Below, in pieces: positions 52,935 through 62,100 of a stretch of DNA of 64,000 nt (the first letter of the stretch is position 1; the number at the start of each line of letters is the position of its first letter). A program made the translations under genes and the position numbers. Below the pieces are notes generated by a model. The model saw only the letters and a list, made by a program, of their open reading frames with translations. It had not been told where the DNA came from and made no database searches. This stretch comes from Streptomyces olivochromogenes (lineage in GTDB: Bacteria; Actinomycetota; Actinomycetes; Streptomycetales; Streptomycetaceae). The stretch spans positions 62,001 to 126,000 of the forward strand of contig NZ_JADDRL010000010.1 of NCBI RefSeq assembly GCF_021538895.1. Direction: 5' to 3'.

Positions 52935-53796
52935 GACGCGCTCGCCTCCCATCGCGTACCCCGCGCAGCACAGCCCGGAAGGCCGTGAGGTCAGAGTGCA
53001 TGGCCGCCTTCGCCACCGCTCGTGCCGTAACGGACGCCAGCGCAAGGTGACGGAAGCCGCGACGACCGAATCGCCTGTGGAGGAGTTGGATGTTGCGGAC
53101 CGCGTAGTAGGGCGGCATGCCCCCGGTGGACTGACTCGCCCGGGCACCGTACGCAACCACCACCCTCATGCCGGAAGCGCGTAGGCGCAGGTGAAGCTCG
53201 ACTTCCTCCATGTACAGGAAATATCGCTCGTCCATTCCGAGTCGGAGCGCGGAGGGGCGATACATCACCGCAGCACCATCAGCCCATTCAACCGTCGCGC
53301 AATCACGACCGACCTCCAACTCCGTTCTGTGCCTAGGCAAACGGAAACAGCCGGTCAAGTACCCGCCAGAAGACCACACTTCTTCACCCGACGCCCCTCT
53401 CACCGTGAGCAGTGGCGCAACGGCACCAACGGACGGGGCACCCCGAACCGTCTCTACAAGTACCGCGACCGCACCCTGCGAGAAGAGAACCTCGTGCGTC
53501 ACCACCAGCACTGCTTCAGCGCATCCCGCGGCGAACTGGTCGACAAGTCGGAAGCCCGCGTTGACCGCTGCTCCATAGCCCTGGTTCTCGACGCGCAGCA
53601 AGTGAACACCTGGAGGCACAGCCCTGGCCAGCTCTGGCTCAGATACTCGGTGCATCGAGTTGTCGACAACGACGACCTGCTTCGGGTCGATGCCTTCGTC
53701 CAACAGGTTGTGGGCCGTCGCCTTGAGTGTCCCGAGGCTGTTGTGGTGAACAACCACAGCCCAAACCCTTGCGACCACTTGTTGCGCGTCAGTCAC
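52927..53796 (-). CDS. GT2 family glycosyltransferase (rhamnosyltransferase-like)
   Basis: About 289 residues; I chose the GTG at 53796, which overlaps the upstream stop as GTGACTGA (an ATG at 53820 is an alternative). It has GT-A fold features: VWAVVVHHNSLGTLKATAHN, QVVVVDNSMHRVSEPELARA, RVENQGYGAAVNAGFRLVDQ and DERYFLYMEEVELHLRLRAS (the last in place of the usual E-D-x-D acceptor motif, with E-E-V-E). The C-terminus (GGMPPYYAVRNIQLLHRRFG) is typical of dTDP-rhamnosyl-type transferases. It elongates the lipid-linked unit on the cytoplasmic side. Confidence 0.85.
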   Translation of the reverse strand: MTDAQQVVARVWAVVVHHNSLGTLKATAHNLLDEGIDPKQVVVVDNSMHRVSEPELARAVPPGVHLLRVENQGYGAAVNAGFRLVDQFAAGCAEAVLVVTHEVLFSQGAVAVLVETVRGAPSVGAVAPLLTVRGASGEEVWSSGGYLTGCFRLPRHRTELEVGRDCATVEWADGAAVMYRPSALRLGMDERYFLYMEEVELHLRLRASGMRVVVAYGARASQSTGGMPPYYAVRNIQLLHRRFGRRGFRHLALASVTARAVAKAAMHSDLTAFRAVLRGVRDGRRARLV

Positions 53797-54865
53797 CCGA
53801 GCCCCCGTGGAGAACTTCATGCGAACGGTGCCTGCCATGAATCGCGGGTAGGTCTCCTGACACTCGGGACATCGGCAGCGGCGAGGCCAGAGCCGCTGAC
53901 ATGGCAGCCGCGAGACTCTGTGGGCTCAGCATCTCGGATCGCACAACCTGATGACCCCGCGAGCTCAGGTAGCCGGCAAGTCCTGTCTCGTCCGTCGTGA
54001 CGACTGTCAGCCCAAGGGAGAGCGCTTCCGAAATGGGAAGTCCGACCTGTTCCCTCCAACGCTTCTCACGCACGGACGGTGCAACGAGTACCAGCGCAGA
54101 GCCGATCAACTCAAGTGCCTCTTCATGCCGAAGGAGGCCCAAAAAGCGCCGCTGACCTGGATTGGCACGACACCACCGGGTAATGGCGTCGTCAAGGGGG
54201 CCCGTCCCCGCGATCGAGAAGACGGCGTCGGGAAACTCCACTTCGAGCAATTCCCACGACGACATAGCCACATCAACACCCTTGCGAGGGGAGGTCTCGC
54301 CCAGAAACACCAGGCCCTGCCGCGCCCGCGTTCTGCCTCCTCGCGAGGCCGGCAGCTCCAAGATGACGGGATACCTCTCGGCCCGCGGCCAGACAGCGGC
54401 ATACGCCCTCTGTGCGCCAGGTGTGCCGAAGACCACGAAATCCACGGCGTACCTCAGATACAACTTGAGGAAGGCACTCAGCACGAGCCGGACGAATCGA
54501 CGGCATGGAACATTGCCCACCAGCTCGGAGAACTCCGAGTTTTCGATCGCATAACTTACAACCCGTACCTGCTTTCGCCGGATGACCCCACCCAGCTTCG
54601 CGGAAAGTGCAACGACCGCGGTGCGAGGAAACTCGCGGAGCCAGAGGGGCTCGGGGACCTCGACGGTGCTCTGCGCGTGGAAGGCCACGCTGAGGCATGC
54701 TTGCCAAATCGACACCGCATGCGCATTGTTGGGAACATCACCTTCCCGTATGTCCCATTTGATCCCGTAGAAGAGGCAAGTGACATCTGGGCGCTCAGCG
54801 AGATGCTCGGCCTGCTTGGCCCTCAACTCGGGGAGAACCTGAACAGTTGAGCCGGGTCGCCGCAT
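53789..54865 (-). CDS. Glycosyltransferase (GT1/GT4-like)
   Basis: About 358 residues from the ATG at 54865, 11 bases after the previous stop (an ATG at 54892 would overlap it). The protein has a long N-terminal acceptor domain (STVQVLPELRAKQAEHLAER) and a clear donor domain: GLVFLGETSPRKGVDVAMSS, FSIAGTGPLDDAITRWCRAN, LVLVAPSVREKRWREQVGLP and ISEALSLGLTVVTTDETGLA (the E-x7-E motif). It probably uses a nucleotide sugar to extend the repeat unit. It is coupled to the downstream GT2 gene. Confidence 0.82.
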   Translation of the reverse strand: MRRPGSTVQVLPELRAKQAEHLAERPDVTCLFYGIKWDIREGDVPNNAHAVSIWQACLSVAFHAQSTVEVPEPLWLREFPRTAVVALSAKLGGVIRRKQVRVVSYAIENSEFSELVGNVPCRRFVRLVLSAFLKLYLRYAVDFVVFGTPGAQRAYAAVWPRAERYPVILELPASRGGRTRARQGLVFLGETSPRKGVDVAMSSWELLEVEFPDAVFSIAGTGPLDDAITRWCRANPGQRRFLGLLRHEEALELIGSALVLVAPSVREKRWREQVGLPISEALSLGLTVVTTDETGLAGYLSSRGHQVVRSEMLSPQSLAAAMSAALASPLPMSRVSGDLPAIHGRHRSHEVLHGGSGD

Positions 54866-54876
54866 ACCCACCCTTG

Positions 54877-56052
54877 TCAAATGCGTGCGCATGGTTCTCC
54901 ACCGGCGTTGCCCCGCAGCAACTGGAGCGTCGACCTTTCCTTCCGTCCCGAGATCTCCAGCAGCATCTGCTCATAACCGTCGGTCACGTCGTCCCAGCGG
55001 TAGGCCACCGATACGTGGTCCTGGCCGACCTTGCCGCGGAGCAGCGCACCCTCGACGTCGGCATCGTCCTCCCGGACAGCATCGGCCACTTCCTCTGGCG
55101 TATCGAAGAAGCGGGCATGGCCCGCGGTGACCTCGCGGCTGAAGTTCACGTCGAACGCCGACACCGGAGCAGCGCAGCCGAGCGCGCGGAGAAGCGACGG
55201 GTTGGTGCCGCCGACCGAGTGGCCGTGCAGGTAGCTGCGGCAGTTGCCGTAGAGCTGATTCAGCAGCCGCTGGTCCCACACCGCGCCGATGAACCGGGTG
55301 TCCGACTGGCCGGCGAGCCGCTTCACACGGCCGATGTACTCATCGCCGTACGGGGTGCCACCCACCACGACGAGCGGGACGTCCGAGCCGGACAGGGCGT
55401 AGCCCTCCACGATCATGTGGACGTGGTTCTCGGGCACTATCCGGGCCACGACCAGGTGGTACTCACGAGTCTCGAGGCCGTACTGCTTCAACAAGTACGA
55501 CTCGGGACAGAGGATCGGAGCGCCGTACGCGATGACGTAGGAATGTCGGCGGTAGCCGTCCCACAGATGGTTGGCGATGCCCTGGGCGTCGGCGATCAGC
55601 GCCAGGCCCTCGGTGGCGGCCTTCTTCTCGGCCCACTTGTAGTACACGGCGCCCGCGCCCGCCCACTTCTGGCGCTTCCACTCGATGCCGTCCATGTGGA
55701 CCGCGGTCGGGATGCCCGCCCTGCGCATGCGGGCGAGGAACGGCGCGTTGGCGGCGTTGAACACCACGGCGGCATCCGGACGGTTCTTCGGCCTGGTGGC
55801 GTGGTGCACCGACAGCGCCGTGTGGCTCAGTGTCTCCAGGGACTGCTTGCGTAGCGCAGGCATGTTGACGAGTTCCATGCCGAGGTACTCGGTCATCGTC
55901 TGGCCCTCGTTGCGGCAGTAGACGGTCACTCGGTGACCGCGTGCAACGAGGCGCTTGCCGACCTCTTCGACCGCGGTCTCGAAACCTCCGTACCGCGCCG
56001 GAACGCCTCGCGTCCCCATCATGGCGATGTGCATCCGGTTCGCTGAGTTCAT
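54877..56052 (-). CDS. DUF1972/GT4 family glycosyltransferase
   Basis: 391 residues from the ATG at 56052. The N-terminus (MHIAMMGTRGVPARYGGFET, AVEEVGKRLVARGHRVTVYC) is the DUF1972 signature of rhamnosyl- and galactosyl-transferases of the capsule type. The donor domain holds EYHLVVARIVPENHVHMIVE, LVVVGGTPYGDEYIGRVKRL, YLHGHSVGGTNPSLLRALGC and AAPVSAFDVNFSREVTAGHA. This family typically adds the second sugar after the initiating WbaP-type enzyme, fitting the gene at 56781. The start overlaps the small ORF upstream (ATGA). Confidence 0.9.
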   Translation of the reverse strand: MNSANRMHIAMMGTRGVPARYGGFETAVEEVGKRLVARGHRVTVYCRNEGQTMTEYLGMELVNMPALRKQSLETLSHTALSVHHATRPKNRPDAAVVFNAANAPFLARMRRAGIPTAVHMDGIEWKRQKWAGAGAVYYKWAEKKAATEGLALIADAQGIANHLWDGYRRHSYVIAYGAPILCPESYLLKQYGLETREYHLVVARIVPENHVHMIVEGYALSGSDVPLVVVGGTPYGDEYIGRVKRLAGQSDTRFIGAVWDQRLLNQLYGNCRSYLHGHSVGGTNPSLLRALGCAAPVSAFDVNFSREVTAGHARFFDTPEEVADAVREDDADVEGALLRGKVGQDHVSVAYRWDDVTDGYEQMLLEISGRKERSTLQLLRGNAGGEPCARI

Positions 56053-56276
56053 CGGTGGGCTCCTCCGCCGAACAGCGCTGCGGGGCCGACCGCTTTACCG
56101 AAGGGTCGATCACCCAGGCCGAACCATGCTGCCCTGGCGATTCTCGGCGCCAGCAGGATCGCCGCGAGGTCGCGGAGGCCAGGGCCCCTGGTGCAGGACC
56201 TGGACCAACCGCCCGGGGCCGTGACCGTGACGGCGTACCGACGAGCCCAGATCGGACCCAGGACATGCTCGCGCAT
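56049..56276 (-). CDS. Small unrecognised protein at the head of the glycosyltransferase operon, 75 aa
   Basis: 75 codons from the ATG at 56276 (GGGG about 6 bases upstream). Codons are GC-biased throughout. The peptide is basic and moderately hydrophobic (GLRDLAAILLAPRIARAAWF, then DRPFGKAVGPAALFGGGAHR). Its stop overlaps the DUF1972 gene start as ATGA, so it would couple translation of the whole five-gene run. I cannot name a family; it may be a short leader or the end of a truncated gene. Confidence 0.5.
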   Translation of the reverse strand: MREHVLGPIWARRYAVTVTAPGGWSRSCTRGPGLRDLAAILLAPRIARAAWFGLGDRPFGKAVGPAALFGGGAHR

Positions 56277-56780
56277 GGGTACCCCTGTTCTTTCGCTTAC
56301 CCAAGGGGGCTATATCTATCTGCGGCCATATATGGCGGTTTGACGCTCTCACCTACGTGATCCGTGTCACAACTCGGCACGCCCGGCCTCTTCGACGCAG
56401 ACAGGTGAAGCGGCTCATCGATCTTGACCGGGGCGCACAGGGACACGGGTGGGGAACGCGGCCGTCGGCGTGCCCCTCGGCGGCAACTAGAAGGTCATCC
56501 ACCACACCCAGTTGCCCCAGCACCCGGAGCCCGTGAAGCGCACGAGGCTCGTACGCCCCTTCGCCCGTGAGCCTTCGCCCATGCGCCGGTCTCCGGCGGA
56601 TCGCACCGCCCGCCAGCACCCTCCCGGGAACTCCTCACTTCCCGACTCGGCGTCTGCATATGCGCAGGGCATAGAGCTCTGCTCATCGAGTGAGAGTTGC
56701 CCACGGCCCAGCGTCGCGCACCACTGTTCCGTGGACAGCCATACACACTCGAATTAGTTCTTGATGCGCTTGGAGGGCGA
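56277..56780. promoter_or_regulatory. Divergent promoter region of glycosyltransferase operon and WbaP gene
   Basis: About 500 bases between divergent transcripts. The first ~80 bases are AT-rich and include the 12-bp palindrome GCCATATATGGC at 56325-56336. No gene was recognised from 56353 to 56770 on either strand. The WbaP start at 56781 has a GGAGGGCGA ribosome binding site just upstream. Confidence 0.5.
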
Positions 56781-58274
56781 ATGCGGCCGTTCGGGGAGAC
56801 AATGCCCCACGTACCAGTGGCAAGACCTGCGCAGACAGGGGGCGTCCGAGAGCAGCCGCCGACCGGGCGCCGCACCGGCAAGCCCGCCTGGTACCCGTCG
56901 GCCGCCGTCATCGGCGACGCGGCCGCCGCCGCCGTACCGGTGTATCTGGCCTTCGCGCTGGCTGGCAGCAAGCATGCAGCGGCCTACGCGACGGTGGCGG
57001 CCGCAGCATGGCTGCTCGTGCGCGGCGCACGGGACCGCTACTGCGAGCGCCGTCTCCGTGAGCTCGACAACGCCGGCCCCGCGCTTCAGGACTGGCTGGT
57101 GCTGGTCGGACTGCTCGCGGTGGTGCGGGCGGCGACGGGCGAGGAGTCCCCGTTCCTCGTCGCACTCACCGCCCTGGTGCCCTGCGCGCCCACGAGCGCC
57201 GTCGTGCACACGCTGATCCACCGTCATCTGATCGCCCGACGCCGCGACGGCGGGGCCGTCCGCCGGGCCTTGGTGATCGGGGAGGCGAACGCTGTCGACG
57301 GTCTGGTGAGCCACCTGGCGAAGCGGACCGACCACGAGCTAGTCGTCGTCGGAGTGTGCCCGATCGGCGACGAGGACCCTCACGCACTGGCCCCGGTCGC
57401 CACCCGCCTCGGCAGGCAGACACCGCTGCGCCCGTCGGCCGACTCCGCCCCGGTACTGGAGGCGACCCGGCGGCTCGACGTGGACGTGGTCCTCGTCGTG
57501 CCGGGACCGTACATGACAGGAACCCGCCTTCGGCGGCTGTCGTGGGCCCTGCACAGCGAGGAGCGCCCGCTCGTGGTCGTACCGGGCCTGACCGAGGTTG
57601 CCGGCCGTCGGGTGGGCGTCCTGTCCGTGGCCGGGCTCACGATGCTGAACGTGGCCCCGCCCCTGAGGCGGGGGCTTGCGACGCTGCTCAAGTCGGTGAC
57701 GGACCGGCTGGGTGCGGCACTGCTGATCGTGCTGCTCGCCCCGGTGTTCGTGGCGGTGGCCCTCGCCGTACGGATGGACTCCCCGGGCCCCGTCGTGCAC
57801 CGGCAGACGCGCATCGGTCGCGGCGGAAACCCCTTCACCATGGCCAAGTTCCGCACCATGGTCACCAACGCGGAGCGGCTGAGGCACCAGCTGACCGGCA
57901 CCAACGAACACGACGGCCGGATGTTCAAAATCCGCCGCGATCCGCGGATCACCCGCTTCGGCCGGGTGCTGCGCCGCTGGTCACTGGACGAACTCCCCCA
58001 GCTGTTCAACGTGATGCAGGGACACATGTCCCTGGTCGGTCCGCGACCGCCCCTGCCCGACGAGGTCGCCGGGTACGACGAGGTGGAACTGCGCAGGCTG
58101 GCCGTCAAGCCGGGGCTCACCGGCCTGTGGCAGGTCAGCGGCCGCTCCGACCTCTCCTGGGACGAGACAATCGCCCTGGACCTCAGGTACGTGGACAACT
58201 GGTCCCCCGCTGGGGACCTCGGGGTCCTCGTTCGCACAGTGCGCGTCGTCGTGGCGGGCACCGGGGCCTACTGA
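56781..58274 (+). CDS. Polyprenyl glycosylphosphotransferase (WbaP-type, EPS initiation)
   Basis: 497 residues from the ATG at 56781 (GGAGGGCGA upstream). Four N-terminal membrane helices and a Rossmann-like CoA-binding-type domain (RRALVIGEANAVDGLVSHLA) precede a fifth helix (LGAALLIVLLAPVFVAVALA). The catalytic bacterial sugar transferase domain has FTMAKFRTMVTNAERLRHQL, RWSLDELPQLFNVMQGHMSL, VGPRPPLPDEVAGYDEVELR and VKPGLTGLWQVSGRSDLSWD. It transfers a sugar-1-phosphate to undecaprenyl phosphate, starting the repeat unit assembled by the five glycosyltransferases encoded divergently. Confidence 0.95.
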   Translation: MRPFGETMPHVPVARPAQTGGVREQPPTGRRTGKPAWYPSAAVIGDAAAAAVPVYLAFALAGSKHAAAYATVAAAAWLLVRGARDRYCERRLRELDNAGPALQDWLVLVGLLAVVRAATGEESPFLVALTALVPCAPTSAVVHTLIHRHLIARRRDGGAVRRALVIGEANAVDGLVSHLAKRTDHELVVVGVCPIGDEDPHALAPVATRLGRQTPLRPSADSAPVLEATRRLDVDVVLVVPGPYMTGTRLRRLSWALHSEERPLVVVPGLTEVAGRRVGVLSVAGLTMLNVAPPLRRGLATLLKSVTDRLGAALLIVLLAPVFVAVALAVRMDSPGPVVHRQTRIGRGGNPFTMAKFRTMVTNAERLRHQLTGTNEHDGRMFKIRRDPRITRFGRVLRRWSLDELPQLFNVMQGHMSLVGPRPPLPDEVAGYDEVELRRLAVKPGLTGLWQVSGRSDLSWDETIALDLRYVDNWSPAGDLGVLVRTVRVVVAGTGAY

Positions 58275-58522
58275 GTGTGACCAGCACCGGCGATCCTCAA
58301 GGGCCCAACGTGCAGACGCTCTAAAGTCGTTGGTACGCCATGGTGGGCGAGCAACAGCCGTTCGCCGACTCACCGGTACGGGGCATGGCAAGGGACCTTC
58401 GGGCGCGACGAGGCGCGGATTCCTCGCCAGCGGACTGGCGTCATCGCGCAGCCGGTCCGAGTCGGCGTCGTGCTTGCAGTCCTTCCGGTCCCGGACGTTG
58501 TTGTCGGCGTCGGCCTGCAGCG

Positions 58523-59548
58523 TCACTCGGCAGGCAGGGCGACCGCCAGCTTGCCCGTGACGTGGCCGTCGAGAAGGTGTCGGACGGCTGCGGCGGTCTC
58601 GGCCAGCGTGTAGACGCGGTCCACGACAGGGCTGAGCGTGCCCGTGTCGATGAGAACGGTCAGGTCGCGCAGCCCATCGGCGTGCTCGGAGGCAATGAAG
58701 GTGCCCAGGTTCTGACCGATGAACGGGGACAGCATCTGTGCTCGGAGTTGCCGGTCCGTGCCGCCGAGCCAGGGACCTTTCGTCTCGCCGCCGGTGATCA
58801 CCAGTCTGCCGCGGGGCGTGAGGGCGCGGCGCAGATCCCGCAGACGTCGGTTGCCCGCGATGTCGATGATGGCGTCGTAGCGTCGCGGGGCGGCGAGGAA
58901 GTCCTCGCGCGTGTAGTCGATCACGCGGTCGGCGCCCAGCGCCTCCACGGCGTCGAGCTTGGGAGTGCTCGCGACGGCAGTGACCCGGGCGCCGAAGGCG
59001 TGGGCGATTTGGACGGCGAAGGTGCCCACGCCACCGGCGGCTCCCGTGATCAGGACCTGCTGGCCCTCCTGGACCTCGCCCTTGTCGCGAACCGCCTGGA
59101 GTGCGGTGAGCGCGCTTACGGGTACCGTCGCCGCCTCCTCGAAGGTGAGTCCGGTCGGCTTGGGAGCGATCCTGTCGGCACGGGCGGCGGCATATTCTGC
59201 GAACGCGGCGACTGCCGTGCCGTAGACCTCGTCGCCAGGCGCGAACCCGGTCACGTCGGGGCCGACCGCCTCGACGACACCGGCGATGTTGCGGCCGGGG
59301 TTGGGGAGCTTCGGCCGGCGCAGTCCGCTCACGGGCCGGACCGCGTACGGCAGACCAGCCATCAAGTGCCAGGTGCCCCGGTCGACGCTGGAGGCGCGCA
59401 CCCGCACCAATACCTCGTCCGGCCCGATGCAGGGCCGGAGGAGCTGCGCCGTGCGCAGCACGGCTTCCGGCTCGGCGCCGTAGCGCTCCTGCACGACGGC
59501 CGTCATCGTCTTGGTCCCACCGGTGGTTGCGATCGGCTTGTTCCGCAT
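58523..59548 (-). CDS. Quinone-oxidoreductase-like medium-chain dehydrogenase
   Basis: 341 residues from the ATG at 59548 with GGGAGC about 8 bases upstream. The N-terminal GroES-like fold (LLRPCIGPDEVLVRVRASSV) lacks the zinc ligands of alcohol dehydrogenases. VVEAVGPDVTGFAPGDEVYG and the NADPH motif VLITGAAGGVGTFAVQIAHA are clear, and DRVIDYTREDFLA follows. It should reduce quinones or enones with NADPH, acting in electrophile detoxification. It is divergent from the TetR gene, with three operators between the two starts, so it is probably its target. Confidence 0.9.
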   Translation of the reverse strand: MRNKPIATTGGTKTMTAVVQERYGAEPEAVLRTAQLLRPCIGPDEVLVRVRASSVDRGTWHLMAGLPYAVRPVSGLRRPKLPNPGRNIAGVVEAVGPDVTGFAPGDEVYGTAVAAFAEYAAARADRIAPKPTGLTFEEAATVPVSALTALQAVRDKGEVQEGQQVLITGAAGGVGTFAVQIAHAFGARVTAVASTPKLDAVEALGADRVIDYTREDFLAAPRRYDAIIDIAGNRRLRDLRRALTPRGRLVITGGETKGPWLGGTDRQLRAQMLSPFIGQNLGTFIASEHADGLRDLTVLIDTGTLSPVVDRVYTLAETAAAVRHLLDGHVTGKLAVALPAE

Positions 59549-59578
59549 CGTCACTGCTCCCGGTTCCGTCCCCGTGTA

Positions 59579-59629
59579 CTTACAGCGTAAGTGAGACTTA
59601 CGGCGTAAGTACAGCACTTACGGCGTAAG
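59579..59629. promoter_or_regulatory. Three palindromic operators in the oxidoreductase-TetR intergenic region
   Basis: The palindrome CTTACRGCGTAAG occurs three times: 59579-59591 (CTTACAGCGTAAG), 59597-59609 and 59617-59629 (both CTTACGGCGTAAG). Centre spacing is 18 and 20 bases, near two helical turns. Position between the divergent starts and palindromic form make them probable binding sites of the TetR-family regulator. Confidence 0.85.
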
Positions 59630-59672
59630 CTCGTCAACGCTGGGAGCCCGCGAGAGGAAGTGACCGTCCACC

Positions 59673-60338
59673 GTGACCCGACGTACCAGCCCGCAGCCGG
59701 CCCGCGAGACGCTGACCCGGCAGCGGGTGCTGCATGCCGCCGTCGAACTCGCCGACGCCGGCGGCCTGGAGACGCTCAGCATGCGCAAGCTCGGCGAGGC
59801 CGTCGGAGTCGAGGCCATGTCCCTGTACAACCATGTGGCCAACAAGGAGGACCTGCTTGACGGGATGGTCGACCTCGTCTTCGGCGAAGTCGAACTACCC
59901 ACGCCGGGCGACGAATGGCGAGAGGCAATGCGGCGGCGGGCCATCTCGATGCGCCTCGTACTGTCCCGCCACGTCTGGGCAATCGGCCTGATGGAGTCAC
60001 GGTCCACTCCAGGCCCGGCCACCCTGCGTCACCACGACGCCGTTCTCGGCTGCCTGCGGCAGGGCGGATTCTCCCTCACCCTGACAGCCCACGCCGTTTC
60101 GGTTCTCGACAGCTACATCTACGGGTTCGCCCTACAGGAGAAGACCCTGCCTTTCGGCTCCCCGAAGGAGACCGCCGAGCTGGCGGATTCCATCACGAGC
60201 GGTTTCGGCGACGGCGAGTACCCGTACCTGACCGAGATCGCGACCGCCCACGTGATGCGTCCCGGGTACGCCTACGGCGACGAGTTCGAAGTCGGACTCG
60301 ACCTCATCCTCGACGGCCTCCAGCAAGCCGCCAACTGA
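59673..60338 (+). CDS. TetR/AcrR-family regulator
   Basis: 221 residues from a GTG at 59673. The N-terminal HTH is typical: [20 protein letters not shown], then [20 protein letters not shown] and [17 protein letters not shown]. The C-terminal ligand domain resembles TetR_C-type tetracycline-repressor-like members ([37 protein letters not shown]). It probably represses both itself and the divergent oxidoreductase by binding the three CTTAC-GTAAG palindromes, and is relieved by a small-molecule ligand. Confidence 0.92.
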   Translation: MTRRTSPQPARETLTRQRVLHAAVELADAGGLETLSMRKLGEAVGVEAMSLYNHVANKEDLLDGMVDLVFGEVELPTPGDEWREAMRRRAISMRLVLSRHVWAIGLMESRSTPGPATLRHHDAVLGCLRQGGFSLTLTAHAVSVLDSYIYGFALQEKTLPFGSPKETAELADSITSGFGDGEYPYLTEIATAHVMRPGYAYGDEFEVGLDLILDGLQQAAN

Positions 60339-60494
60339 GGAGCAAGCGGTGTGCCCGCCGCGAGGGCGAGGTTGACCTGCCTGCATTCCGCATTGAGGCT
60401 CGCCTACCTGAGCGGGCTCACGAGCAGCTGCCGTCTTCACACGCTGGTGATCATCGGCGGCCGTACCCATTCCCGGACCAGCGCGCCAACACCT

Positions 60495-61049
60495 TCACGA
60501 TCTGAGGGCGGGGCTACATCCAGCCCAACCGGTGGCGGCCACCACCTCCCGCGCGATGTCCACGACACGCCGCCCGTCCGTCACCACCCGCACCGTCTCT
60601 GGCGGGACCCGCTCGTCCAGGAGCCGTGCCTTGCGGACACTGCCCTCCAACTCCTGCTCCAACTCCGAACCGAGTTCGCGGCCCACCAGCCGCTCGCGAG
60701 CGGTGGCATCAGAGGCGGTGAGCAGGACTCGTGTGATCCGCACCCCAGCCCCCATGGCACGCTCGAACATGCCCCCCGCCTCAGGCAGCACACTCGCAGT
60801 GTTCGTATAGATCAGGCGCCGGTAGCCGCGCCGGGCGAAGTTCGCCCACACGGCGGTCAGATTGCTCTCTGTGATCTCCGCGCGGTGAGGATCTCCCTTT
60901 GGAGCCGGATGCACCTGCCCCATGAAGTCGCCCTCAATGATCGCGTGAGAGACCGCCGCGGCGCGCAGCAGCGCCGAAACCTCCCACCCCACCGTCGTCT
61001 TACCGACACCCGCCCGCCCGCCGATGAGCAGTACTTCCGCGCGATCCAT
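60495..61049 (-). CDS. P-loop kinase-like ATPase
   Basis: 184 residues from the ATG at 61049. The Walker A motif is near the N-terminus: EVLLIGGRAGVGKTTVGWEV. A DxD-like segment (IIEGDFMGQVHP), then ESNLTAVWANFARRGYRRLI, and an arginine-rich lid (SDATARERLVGRELGSELEQ) follow, as in small-molecule kinases related to adenylyl-sulphate or shikimate kinases. The substrate is unknown. In-frame sequence upstream of 61049 is not coding-like. It is isolated between the TetR unit and transposase debris. Confidence 0.85.
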   Translation of the reverse strand: MDRAEVLLIGGRAGVGKTTVGWEVSALLRAAAVSHAIIEGDFMGQVHPAPKGDPHRAEITESNLTAVWANFARRGYRRLIYTNTASVLPEAGGMFERAMGAGVRITRVLLTASDATARERLVGRELGSELEQELEGSVRKARLLDERVPPETVRVVTDGRRVVDIAREVVAATGWAGCSPALRS

Positions 61050-61294
61050 GGAGGCAGCCTGCCAGCAGGTGACCGCCTCCCGCGATCCGATTCCGTCCCG
61101 CCGGGAAACAAGCGCCCCAATGGGTTTCCAGGTGTGTAGGCCACATCGTTCCTTGGCACGCACCTGCTCGACGAGCGGCCCACTCGTCCGGGAGGTCGCA
61201 GCCATGACCCGGCCCCGCCGCGCACCGGCGGCTGATGGGTGTTGGGGGCCCTGCGCCGACGGTCCCACATAGGACACACCACTGATGCGACTCA

Positions 61295-61530
61295 GGTCGC
61301 ATACGGTCGCGACGTGAGATTCGCGCGGCGGAGCACACGCTCGTCGACCGTGGTCATGAGGGGCATGACCTTGAGGTGAGCGGCGTCGTAGGAGCAGAGT
61401 CTGTCCGTGACGATCACCCTCGGTACCGCGCCGGTTCTCTTCATCAGGCAGCGGAAGAATGGTCCGGCTGAAGCCTTGTCGCAGCGGGGCTGCACGACGA
61501 TGTCGAGCCCGATGCCGTCCTGGCGATCGA
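61295..61530 (-). pseudogene. IS6-family transposase fragment
   Basis: The minus strand reads LDIVVQPRCDKASAGPFFRC, then LMKRTGAVPRVIVTDRLCSY and DAAHLKVMPL. This is the region after the first catalytic Asp (VVQ-R-D-x-x-A-A) through the second Asp (V-V-T-D-x-L-x-S-Y) of IS6 transposases. Both ends are lost, and the order continues into unrelated sequence. Confidence 0.75.
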
Positions 61531-61639
61531 CAGCCGCCCGATGACCTTCACGACCATCACGATGACTCCTGGTGTTAGGCCCACTCTGCGCTGGTGCGGT
61601 CCCTCTGGGGCCCGCCACCGATGCCTCAACCGGCCGGGC

Positions 61640-61976
61640 CGCAGCAGGCTCTCGGTGTGTCGGTCGGCGCTGGTGCGGAAGTCGGGCATACCGAGGTGGA
61701 CGGTGGTGTGCAGGGCTGCGAGGTCGCGCATGGCGGTGACCTTCTGCTCGGCGGTGGCAAGGCTCGCCTCGATCGCGGCGACCTCACCGAGCCAGTCCTG
61801 GCCCTGGCCTCCTGTAAGCAGTCGAGCAGGTCTGTGTGAATCTCCTCCAGCCGGGGCATCTGCGCGAGGTACTCGAACAGCGCGGCGATCACGTCCGCCA
61901 GCTCAAGCGCGGGCGCCCCTCCGTGGTGTGAGGCGAACCCCGCACCGGCAGGGCCGGGCACAACGGACCTCCTCAC
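61640..61976 (-). pseudogene. Frameshifted coiled-coil gene fragment, unassigned
   Basis: Two minus-strand frames together give a helical segment: ELADVIAALFEYLAQMPRLE, then EIHTDLLDCLQEARARTG, and after a frameshift AIEASLATAEQKVTAMRDLA and TTVHLGMPDFRTSADRHTES. It looks like part of a larger coiled-coil or recombinase-associated protein. I cannot name the family. Confidence 0.35.
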
Positions 61977-62100
61977 AGCCGTGTCCGTCCGCGGGTGCGG
62001 GAGCGGTCCAGGACAGGGATCTGTTTCCAGGGCAGTGTCCTCAACTGGCCTGCGTTCGTGGGCTGGTTGTTCTTCACCGGCAGCAGGTAATGGGCACCGC
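61977..62100 (-). pseudogene. ISAs1-family transposase fragment
   Basis: The minus strand reads AHYLLPVKNNQPTNAGQLRT, then LPWKQIPVLDRSRTRGRTRL and a stop. This is the Y-L-x-x-V-K-x-N-Q-P segment, with its conserved Lys-x-Asn-Gln-Pro, that follows the second catalytic Asp of ISAs1 transposases. Nothing upstream in frame remains. Confidence 0.7.
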
